A DNA stretch of 5,551 nucleotides from the NCBI GenBank assembly GCA_027457225.1, contig DAIDTL010000082.1, positions 1 through 5,551 on the forward strand. Reading direction: 5' to 3'. The DNA comes from Ferrovaceae bacterium. GTDB taxonomy: Bacteria; Pseudomonadota; Gammaproteobacteria; Burkholderiales; Ferrovaceae. Below the pieces are notes generated by a model. It worked only from the letters and a program-made list of their open reading frames with translations. It was not told where the DNA came from and did no database searches. The position numbers and the translations under genes are program-made. Each line of letters opens with the position of its first letter. The stretch's first letter is position 1. Shown piece by piece: positions 1 to 5,551 of this stretch.

Positions 1-784
1 GTGCCACTTCAGGCTTAATTCTGGCAGGAAATATTTCCTCTGCACCTCCTGGCTGGTACTTGGCCTCGTAGTCGAAAATCTCACCCCGCTTCAGGATAAT
101 TTCTCCCACCGTCAGAGCTTCATCACCCAGAACAGGGCACGTCAGTTCTCTCCCTGGAACAAATCGTTCGATGATGACCTCATCATCGAATTGCATTGCT
201 GTGTTGATGGCAGGTTGCAGTCCCATCGCGTCGCGAACCACAGCAAGTCCCACTGTGGATCCTTGCTTGCTGGGCTTGACGATAACTGGCCAACCCAATT
301 CGCGAGTCACCGCTACTGCGTTAGCAGGAGCCATCAGCCAGTTTGGTGTGGGCACTCCGGCCGCCTTCAGTAACCGTTTGGTGATGTCTTTGTCCATCGC
401 TACGGCGCTCCCTACAACGCCGCTGCCAGTAAAAGGAATCCCCGTCATTTCCAGTAATCCCTGCATCCGCCCATCTTCCCCTGCGCCCCCATGTAACGCC
501 AGAAACCAGAGATCAATCTGGTTTAACTGGGGAGCGTTCAAAAATGCGATGACGTGACTTGCTTGAAAATCCGGCGACTGCTGCGGTGGAATTACAGCAA
601 CCCCCTTGGAAAAGAGTCTGCCCTCCTGCTCGGCGGTCAGCCAGCCGCCAACCGTATCTACTGCCCACACCTGGTGTCCTCGTCCACGCAACGCCCTGAC
701 CACCTGGGCTGCGCTGGCGATGGAAACATCACGCTCCGAACTACTGCCTCCCAGCAATACGGCAATTCTTAACTTTGAGTCCAT
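1..784 (-). CDS. ddl: D-alanine--D-alanine ligase, partial (C-terminus beyond the left edge)
   Basis: This cytoplasmic ATP-grasp enzyme joins two D-alanines with ATP to make the D-Ala-D-Ala end of the peptidoglycan precursor. The 261 visible residues begin MDSKLRIAVLLGGSSSERDVS. They show the N-terminal GG-S-SER motif (E17), LHGGAGEDG (97-105), FTGSGV (118-123), AMDK (129-132), the ATP-binding lysine and serine loop KPSKQGSTVG (170-179), and the omega-loop DYEAKY (238-243). E17, S176 and Y243 line up with the Glu-Ser-Tyr triad of E. coli DdlB. Tyr at 243, rather than His or Phe, argues for D-Ala over D-lactate as second substrate. The segment between the first motif and LHGG is about 33 residues longer than in DdlB. 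The C-terminal metal-binding motifs lie outside the window. The ATG at 784 is chosen because a GGATAGG element precedes it by 6 bases and the family motif starts at once. The gene follows ppc by 7 bases. Family assignment is firm; whether this is the only ddl of the genome is unknown. Confidence 0.95.
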   Translation of the reverse strand, partial: MDSKLRIAVLLGGSSSERDVSIASAAQVVRALRGRGHQVWAVDTVGGWLTAEQEGRLFSKGVAVIPPQQSPDFQASHVIAFLNAPQLNQIDLWFLALHGGAGEDGRMQGLLEMTGIPFTGSGVVGSAVAMDKDITKRLLKAAGVPTPNWLMAPANAVAVTRELGWPVIVKPSKQGSTVGLAVVRDAMGLQPAINTAMQFDDEVIIERFVPGRELTCPVLGDEALTVGEIILKRGEIFDYEAKYQPGGAEEIFPARIKPEVA

Positions 785-790
785 CCAATG

Positions 791-797
791 CCTATCC
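791..797 (-). promoter_or_regulatory. Ribosome binding site of ddl, overlapping the ppc stop codon
   Basis: On the minus strand GGATAGG ends 6 bases before the ddl ATG. The TAG inside it is the ppc stop codon (794-792). It is an imperfect Shine-Dalgarno match. Its position suggests that ribosomes finishing ppc can reinitiate on ddl, which supports a shared transcript. Confidence 0.55.
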
Positions 798-3551
798 GCT
801 GTTACGCAAACCCGCTGATACCCCATTGATCGTAAGGTAGATTGCCCGTTTCACAGCTTCTTCCGAATGGCCCGCACGAAAACTACGCAGCAAATCCACC
901 TGCAAATGATTAAGCGGATCGAGATAAGGGCTACGTTCCCGAATGCTGCGTGCCAGCGTGGGATTGGTCTCGAGGAATTCGTTCTGGCCAGTAATGTTCC
1001 ACAAGGCTTCGGTCGTCAGATGAAACTCACGTTCAATCTCAGAAAAGACCCGTTGCCGCAGGTCGGGGTCGCTGACCAAACCAGCGTAACGTCCGGCGAT
1101 GCCCAGATCGGTTTTGGCCAGCACCATATCCATATTGGAAAGCAGTGCCTGCATAAAAGGCCAGGTCTGGAACATCTGTTGTAACTGGGATAACCCGTCC
1201 GCACGTCGCGAACGAAAATTTTCCACTGCCGTACCAAAACCATACCAGCCTGGAATGATCATGCGAGATTGGCCCCAGCTGAAGACCCAGGGAATCGCGC
1301 GCAAATCCTCGATTCGATCTGACTGCTTACGTGAAGCCGGCCGGCTGCCAATATTGAGTTCGGCAATCTCGCTCACTGGCGTCGCTTCCCGGAAAAACTG
1401 GTTGAAATCGGGCGTTTCATAAACCAGTTCCCGATAGCGTCGAAACGAGTATCCGGACAACTCTTCCATGATTTCATAGAATTGTTCGCGTCCCTGCAAA
1501 TCACGGTCCCGATCCAACAGCGTGGCTTCGATCGTTGCAGCCACCAACGTTTCAAGATTTCGCCGCCCAATGCCCGGGTCGGAGTATTTACTGGCAATCA
1601 CTTCGCCTTGCTCGGTCAGTCTGATCTGCGCATTTACGCTCCCCGCCGGTTGCGCGAGAATGCCGTAATAGCTGGGGCCGCCGCCACGACCAACAGAACC
1701 ACCGCGCCCGTGGAACAATCGCATTTCGATTCCATGATCGGCAAAAACCTGGACAAGCGCCTTTTCAGCCTTGTAAAGCTCCCAGTTGGCCGTCAGAAAC
1801 CCGCCATCCTTGTTGCTGTCAGAATAACCCAGCATCACTTCCTGGCTATTCTGGCGACTGTTTAATAGTTTCTGGTAAATCGGCAACTCAAACAGATGCT
1901 CCATGATGGCACTGCACCCGCGCAAGTCACCAATAGTTTCGAACAAGGGGATGATGTTCATGGCAAGTCGTGGCGTGTTTCCGGGGACCAATAGCCCCAC
2001 TTCCTTCATCAGGAGCGCCACTTCCAGCATGTCGCTGACACTGTCTGTTTTGGAAATGATGTAGTTGGGTAGCGCTTCAGGACCCAGACGACGATGCAAT
2101 TCTGCAGCCATGTCAAAAGTGTCCAATTCTTTCTGGACAGCTTTGCCATATTGGGAAAAAGGGGAACGCAGCAAGCGGGGACTACTTAATTCCCGGGCCA
2201 ACACCTCAATCCGCTGATGTTCATCCAATATTCGGTAATCAACACCGGTTCCGGCCTGGGTAAACAGTTCGGCCACCGTATTTTCATGAACCTCTGAGTG
2301 TTGACGCAAATCCAGTGGTGCCAGATGAAAACCAAAAGATGACACCGCTCGTCGCAGCAATCGCAGCCGGCCCCCAGCCAATAGCCCGGAGCCATGGCGT
2401 TGCAGGGAATCTTCCAGCACGTCCAAATCTGCGGCAAATTCGGCCACGGTCAGATACGGGTCCGGTCGAGATGCCGGAGCCTCCTGGACCCCGTGTGTCA
2501 AGTGCGTTGCAGTGTGTTCCAACCTGGTGTAAATGCGCGTGATTGCCCGTCGGTAAGGTTCTTCCAGCCGACTGTCGGAAGTTTCGGGAGATTGCTCGGC
2601 CAAACAAGCCAGGGCCTTCGTCACAGAAACAAGGCGTGATGATAGAGACAGTTCACCACGAAGTGACAGCAGCTGTTGCAGATAAAATTCCATTACCACT
2701 GCGCTCTGTCGCTTCAAGGCATATTCTGTAATATCAGCAGTAACGAAGGGATTGCCATCGCGATCTCCACCAATCCAACTTCCCATTTGGACGAACGAAG
2801 GGAGATTCTGTGCCACTGAGGTGTAGTCCGGATCACTGGCCAGGGTATCTTCGATTTGCGCACACAGCCGTGGCACTTCCCGCAAAAAGGTGTACCGGTA
2901 GTAAGACAGTCCGTTTTCGATCTCGTCGTGAACCCTTAGCTTGAAGGTACGCAATTCGTTGGTTTGCCAGAGCGTTAAAATAGCGCGTCGCAGTGAAGCC
3001 TCGTTCTCGGCGCGCTCTTCCGGTGTCAAGGCCAGTCGGGTGCGTTCTCCCAAACGATTGGCAATCATCAGGTGACAGTCCAGCACGCTCTTGCGCTGCA
3101 CTTCGGTGGGGTGAGCAGTTAGCACCGGCGAAATCAGAGCGCGCTCAAAAAAGGCCTTGAGCGTCTCTGCTTTCACCCCGGCCTGTTTGATCCGGCGCAG
3201 CGCCAATGCCACGCTGCCTTCGCGTGGCGGTGCACCGGCTTGAGAGTAGGCGATCCGGCGCCGGTTATGATGCAGGTCTTCTGCAATGTTGCAAAGGTGT
3301 GAAAAATAACTGAATGCCCGCACCACGGCAATCGTGTGCTCAGGGGTCAGGCCATCCAGACTGTGCTCCAGCATTGAGCGCGCCGTCTTGTCCTCACCGC
3401 GACGGTACCGGATAGCGGTCTGACGGATCCCTTCGATCAACTGAAAGATGTCCTCCCCTTCCTGCTCGCGCAAAGTATCCCCAAGAATTCTTCCCAGAAA
3501 GCGGATGTCCTCCCGAAGGGGCATATCCTTGTCTGTAGCCGATGCGTTCAT
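792..3551 (-). CDS. ppc: Phosphoenolpyruvate carboxylase, complete
   Basis: Cytoplasmic anaplerotic enzyme: PEP + bicarbonate gives oxaloacetate + phosphate, with a divalent metal, refilling the TCA cycle and supplying aspartate-family precursors. Numbered from the ATG at 3551 (919 aa; E. coli enzyme 883), it has the catalytic histidine motif LTAHPTE (H147), GGDRDGNPF (261-269), SDSNKDGG (K581), the glycine-rich catalytic loop GRGGSVGRGG (R616, R622), QGEVI, and RAIPWVFSW (751-759). It ends in RNSG, close to the usual RNTG, so the C-terminus is intact. Residues matching the E. coli aspartate-inhibition site are present: R622 in the loop, K813 in AKTDL, R873 in SIRER and N917 in RNSG, so aspartate feedback inhibition is likely. 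An in-frame TTG lies 15 bases upstream at 3566, but the Shine-Dalgarno GGGAGG falls between it and the ATG, so the ATG is preferred. The gene is divergent from hemC and probably leads a transcript continuing into ddl. Confidence 0.98.
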   Translation of the reverse strand: MNASATDKDMPLREDIRFLGRILGDTLREQEGEDIFQLIEGIRQTAIRYRRGEDKTARSMLEHSLDGLTPEHTIAVVRAFSYFSHLCNIAEDLHHNRRRIAYSQAGAPPREGSVALALRRIKQAGVKAETLKAFFERALISPVLTAHPTEVQRKSVLDCHLMIANRLGERTRLALTPEERAENEASLRRAILTLWQTNELRTFKLRVHDEIENGLSYYRYTFLREVPRLCAQIEDTLASDPDYTSVAQNLPSFVQMGSWIGGDRDGNPFVTADITEYALKRQSAVVMEFYLQQLLSLRGELSLSSRLVSVTKALACLAEQSPETSDSRLEEPYRRAITRIYTRLEHTATHLTHGVQEAPASRPDPYLTVAEFAADLDVLEDSLQRHGSGLLAGGRLRLLRRAVSSFGFHLAPLDLRQHSEVHENTVAELFTQAGTGVDYRILDEHQRIEVLARELSSPRLLRSPFSQYGKAVQKELDTFDMAAELHRRLGPEALPNYIISKTDSVSDMLEVALLMKEVGLLVPGNTPRLAMNIIPLFETIGDLRGCSAIMEHLFELPIYQKLLNSRQNSQEVMLGYSDSNKDGGFLTANWELYKAEKALVQVFADHGIEMRLFHGRGGSVGRGGGPSYYGILAQPAGSVNAQIRLTEQGEVIASKYSDPGIGRRNLETLVAATIEATLLDRDRDLQGREQFYEIMEELSGYSFRRYRELVYETPDFNQFFREATPVSEIAELNIGSRPASRKQSDRIEDLRAIPWVFSWGQSRMIIPGWYGFGTAVENFRSRRADGLSQLQQMFQTWPFMQALLSNMDMVLAKTDLGIAGRYAGLVSDPDLRQRVFSEIEREFHLTTEALWNITGQNEFLETNPTLARSIRERSPYLDPLNHLQVDLLRSFRAGHSEEAVKRAIYLTINGVSAGLRNSG

Positions 3552-3555
3552 GCAA

Positions 3556-3561
3556 CCTCCC
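3556..3561 (-). promoter_or_regulatory. Ribosome binding site of ppc
   Basis: GGGAGG on the minus strand lies 4 bases before the ATG at 3551. It is a strong Shine-Dalgarno match with slightly short spacing. It decides the start: the in-frame TTG at 3566 lies upstream of it and would put it inside the coding sequence. Four of its bases could pair with an upstream CCCG in a weak hairpin. Confidence 0.75.
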
Positions 3562-3579
3562 GGCAAACAGCGGGCTTCG

Positions 3580-3588
3580 TGCTAAACT
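3580..3588 (+). promoter_or_regulatory. Possible extended -10 promoter element for hemC
   Basis: TGCTAAACT fits the TGn-TATAAT pattern of extended -10 promoters, with 4 of 6 matches in the hexamer (TAAACT). No good -35 hexamer sits 16-18 bases upstream, which extended -10 promoters can tolerate. A transcript would begin near 3595 and have a leader of about 35 bases before the hemC ATG. Short motifs like this occur by chance, so this is only a candidate. Confidence 0.3.
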
Positions 3589-3629
3589 CCTTGCCAACAG
3601 ACGATCTGCACCTAATCCACTCAAACGCC

Positions 3630-4565
3630 ATGTCCTCTGCTCCAAAAATTACCATTGCCACCCGCGAAAGTCGCCTGGCCTTGTGGCAGGCCGATCATGT
3701 CCGGGGCCGACTACTCGGATTATATCCACATGCGGAGATCCAGTTGCTGGGAATGACCACCACCGGCGACCAGATCCTCGACAGAACCCTGGCTGCGGTA
3801 GGTGGGAAGGGACTTTTCGTCAAGGAGTTTGAATTGGCCATGTTGGAAGGACGCGCCGACATGGCGGTGCACTCCATGAAGGACGTTCCCATGGAATTGG
3901 CATCTGAATTTGCCCTCAGCGTCGTAGGAGACCGTGAGGAGCCACGAGACGCTTTTGTCTCTAACCAGTATGTCCGTGTTGAAGATCTCCCTGCCGGATC
4001 CGTCGTCGGCACCTCCAGTTTGAGACGCGAGTGTCAGTTACGCGCCCGTTTTCCACATCTCCTCATCCAACCCTTGCGTGGCAATCTGGACACGCGTTTG
4101 CGCAAACTGGATTCAGGTGATTACCAGGCCATTATTTTAGCAGCTGCGGGCTTGCGTCGCCTGGGCCTGGAGCACCGAATACGTTCTCTGATCGCTCTTG
4201 AAGACAGTATTCCCGCAGTGGGGCAGGGGGCTTTGGCTGTGGAATTTTGTACTGCTCATCCTCAGCTGGAAAAATGGCTTGCGCCACTTAGAAATCCCCA
4301 AAACGAAGCGTGCATTTGGGCTGAAAGAACCGTATCCCGGCGTTTGGCTGGCAGTTGCGATGTCCCTCTGGGGGCTCACGCCACGGCTAACGGGAATATT
4401 TTGACCCTCACGGCCTTCGTCAGCAGCCAGGATGGTACCCGCATGCTTCGTGCCACGGGTCGCGGGGATACCACAGCGCCTGTGCAATTAGGCGAAAGTA
4501 TCGCGGAACAGTTGCTTGCCCAGGGAGCCGCAGATATTCTGAAATCATGCCGGAGTGAAACTTAG
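3630..4565 (+). CDS. hemC: Hydroxymethylbilane synthase (porphobilinogen deaminase)
   Basis: Cytoplasmic heme-pathway enzyme that links four porphobilinogens into linear hydroxymethylbilane, releasing ammonia, using a covalently bound dipyrromethane cofactor. The 311-residue product matches the usual length of about 310. Visible motifs are the N-terminal ATRESRLALWQA (R12), TTGD followed by GGKGLFVKEFE, HSMKDVP with K84 and the catalytic aspartate D85, GTSSLRR (R132, R133), GNLDTRLRKLD, AVGQGALAVE and, in the C-terminal domain, AGSCDVPLGAHA. There C243 corresponds to E. coli Cys242, which carries the cofactor. All key residues are present, so the enzyme should be active. The ATG at 3630 is chosen because the family motif begins a few residues later; an in-frame GTG at 3579 would add 17 residues unlike the family. 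No clear Shine-Dalgarno precedes the ATG. It is the first gene of a hemC-hemD-hemX operon. Confidence 0.97.
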   Translation: MSSAPKITIATRESRLALWQADHVRGRLLGLYPHAEIQLLGMTTTGDQILDRTLAAVGGKGLFVKEFELAMLEGRADMAVHSMKDVPMELASEFALSVVGDREEPRDAFVSNQYVRVEDLPAGSVVGTSSLRRECQLRARFPHLLIQPLRGNLDTRLRKLDSGDYQAIILAAAGLRRLGLEHRIRSLIALEDSIPAVGQGALAVEFCTAHPQLEKWLAPLRNPQNEACIWAERTVSRRLAGSCDVPLGAHATANGNILTLTAFVSSQDGTRMLRATGRGDTTAPVQLGESIAEQLLAQGAADILKSCRSET

Positions 4566-4568
4566 GAG
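4564..4568 (+). promoter_or_regulatory. Ribosome binding site of hemD, overlapping the hemC stop codon
   Basis: AGGAG lies 7 bases before the hemD ATG at 4576, which is ideal spacing. Its first two bases are the last two of the hemC TAG stop. This decides the hemD start against the in-frame GTG at 4555 and suggests translational coupling of the two genes. Confidence 0.8.
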
Positions 4569-4575
4569 CTCCGCT

Positions 4576-5343
4576 ATGACTTCGTGCGATCCCGCGCCCC
4601 AGCTTCCTGGCCTGTTGATTACACGACCTTGGGAACAAGGCATGACGCTTGCTCGCCGCATCGCCGATGAAGGGGGCCAGGCCTGGATGTTTCCCACCAT
4701 CGAGATCAGCACGCTTCCACTGGATGAAGGCTGGGTTAACGATGTTCTGGCTTCTGCTGATTGGTTGGTTTTTATCAGTGCCAATGCGGTTCAGCAGGGT
4801 TGGCCGCTGGTACAGCGGGGCCCGATGCGTCCCCGTCGGCTGGCTGCAGTCGGACGTGCGACGGCAAACCGGTTAATGTCGGTCAGCCAACAATCTGTCC
4901 TGTTTCCAAGCCAGGGGGCTGATAGTGAGGCTTTGCTTGCACTGCCAGAATTGGCCCAAATGAATCGTCAGGAAGTCGTGATCGTGCGTGGTCGGGGTGG
5001 CCGTGAATGGTTGAAGCTTGCGCTCGAAGCCCGGGGCGCCAGGGTACAATACCTGGAGTGCTATGAACGTCGATTGCCTCAGCCGGATCTTGCGATCCTG
5101 GATGAAGCACTGTCCCGGCAGGCTTTGGTAAGCGTCCAGAGCACCGAGGCGCTCCATAATCTGTGGCAGCTCGCTGGAGAAACGCGACATTCCGTGTTGC
5201 AGCAACAGACTTTTTTGGTACCGCATCCGCGAGTGGCCAAAGCAGCCTTGAACCTTGGCGCTACGCTCGCTCAAGTCACCGGACCGGGTGAAGATGCGCT
5301 TGTAGATTTTTGGAAAAGCCTGAAACATCACCATCATGAATGA
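4576..5343 (+). CDS. hemD: Uroporphyrinogen-III synthase
   Basis: Cytoplasmic enzyme that cyclises hydroxymethylbilane, the HemC product, with inversion of ring D to give uroporphyrinogen III, the branch point to heme, siroheme and cobalamin. The 255-residue product is close to E. coli HemD (246). The family is poorly conserved, but the landmarks fit: LLITRPWEQG at 13-22 with the early TRP, a FPTIEI strand near 39-44, FISANAV (66-72), AAVGRATANRL (90-100), VIVRGRGGREWL (135-146), the YLECYERR segment (160-167) with its Y-x-R, QSTEALHNLW (188-197) and VPHPRVAKAA (215-224). This is the two-domain pattern of the HemD superfamily. The position just after hemC supports the call strongly. The protein ends KHHHHE, a natural run of four histidines, encoded just before and across the start of hemX. 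The ATG at 4576 is favoured over the GTG at 4555 by the AGGAG site. Confidence 0.94.
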   Translation: MTSCDPAPQLPGLLITRPWEQGMTLARRIADEGGQAWMFPTIEISTLPLDEGWVNDVLASADWLVFISANAVQQGWPLVQRGPMRPRRLAAVGRATANRLMSVSQQSVLFPSQGADSEALLALPELAQMNRQEVVIVRGRGGREWLKLALEARGARVQYLECYERRLPQPDLAILDEALSRQALVSVQSTEALHNLWQLAGETRHSVLQQQTFLVPHPRVAKAALNLGATLAQVTGPGEDALVDFWKSLKHHHHE

Positions 5344-5551
5344 ATCACCAGCTTCCTCTCGTTGGCGTTGGACTGCCATTTTGGATCGATTGAATTCGCG
5401 CAGTGCCAACCTGCTGGCTCTGTTGGCCTTGGTCTTGTTGGGGGCACAATGGTTGGAGTCGCGTTCTGAATTTGCCAGTTTGCAGAGTGACTTGAGCCAC
5501 CGTTTGGGCGAGGCTGACAGCGTGGTCAGGCAAAATCAGACCGCTTCGCAG
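5336..5551 (+). CDS. hemX: HemX-like membrane protein, partial (N-terminus only)
   Basis: The first 72 residues are in the window; the gene continues past the right edge. A short basic and tryptophan-containing N-terminus (residues 1-23) is followed by one hydrophobic segment (about 24-40, rich in Leu and Ala). After it comes a polar stretch with heptad-like hydrophobic spacing (about 41-72), probably the start of a coiled coil. This layout, a short cytoplasmic tail, a membrane anchor and a coiled coil, matches the HemX family found after hemD. The family is often annotated as uroporphyrinogen-III C-methyltransferase, but that activity is not well supported for HemX and nothing here shows it. 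The ATG overlaps the end of hemD by 8 bases with no strong Shine-Dalgarno, so translation is probably coupled to hemD. An ATG at 5340 in another frame stops after 17 codons and is not the start. The call rests mainly on architecture and context. Confidence 0.82.
   Translation, partial: MNESPASSRWRWTAILDRLNSRSANLLALLALVLLGAQWLESRSEFASLQSDLSHRLGEADSVVRQNQTASQ

Larger units (their letters stand above)
3552..3629. promoter_or_regulatory. Divergent intergenic region between ppc and hemC
   Basis: Only 78 bases separate the two start codons, so the promoters and leaders of both transcripts must be compressed here or extend into the 5' ends of the opposite genes. Towards ppc I see the ribosome binding site but no convincing -35/-10 pair. 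TTGAGT (reading leftwards from about 3625) has only a poor -10 partner at 17 bases. Towards hemC there is a candidate extended -10. I do not recognise an operator with confidence. The role follows from the gene layout; the exact sites are inference. Confidence 0.6.

Noticed and set aside
171..557. Plus-strand open frame of 128 codons
   Set aside because: It lies antisense to ddl, whose minus-strand translation carries all the expected ligase motifs. The antisense product has no recognisable family features.
1..784. Vancomycin-resistance type D-Ala-D-Lac ligase
   Set aside because: The omega-loop position is tyrosine (Y243 in DYEAKY), as in D-Ala-D-Ala ligases. No vanH or vanX neighbour is present in the window.
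784..800. Terminator between ppc and ddl
   Set aside because: The gap is 7 bases, with no room for a stem followed by a T-run, and none is visible at the end of ppc.
1482..1865. Plus-strand open frame of 127 codons inside ppc
   Set aside because: It is opposite the most conserved catalytic part of ppc and is best explained as a by-product of that gene's codon usage.
3552..3566. Longer ppc start at TTG 3566
   Set aside because: It adds only five residues (MPGGC), whose codons contain the Shine-Dalgarno of the ATG at 3551. The ATG with its site is the better start.
4873..5409. Minus-strand open frame of 178 codons across the hemD end and hemX start
   Set aside because: It is antisense to two genes whose products and overlap are well explained. 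The product is low in recognisable structure, and no ribosome binding site or context supports it.

Overview
The window carries five closely packed protein-coding genes in two divergent groups and almost no non-coding DNA. The setting is a bacterial chromosome. The pairing of ppc with a divergent hemC-hemD-hemX cluster is an arrangement I recall from Betaproteobacteria (from memory, not searched), and the moderate GC content and protein character fit that. I cannot name a genus.

Left side, minus strand (read from about 3551 down to 1): ppc, encoding a complete phosphoenolpyruvate carboxylase of 919 residues. It is followed after a 7-base gap by a D-alanine--D-alanine ligase gene (ddl) that runs off the left edge, with 261 N-terminal residues present. 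The ribosome binding site of ddl lies across the ppc stop codon, so the two are probably co-transcribed.

Centre (3552-3629): a 78-base divergent intergenic region that must hold much of the control for both directions. I see a good Shine-Dalgarno sequence for ppc and a possible extended -10 element for hemC.

Right side, plus strand: hemC (hydroxymethylbilane synthase, 311 aa), hemD (uroporphyrinogen-III synthase, 255 aa) and the first 72 residues of a HemX-like membrane protein. hemC and hemD are 10 bases apart, with the hemD ribosome binding site overlapping the hemC stop. hemX starts 8 bases inside hemD. HemC and HemD catalyse successive steps of tetrapyrrole synthesis (porphobilinogen to hydroxymethylbilane to uroporphyrinogen III), and HemX is a usual accessory partner.

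The content is core metabolism. I found no mobile element, CRISPR array, RNA gene or clear terminator, and nothing that looks like an undescribed system. The most unusual point is the placement of ddl directly behind ppc instead of in a cell-division/peptidoglycan cluster.
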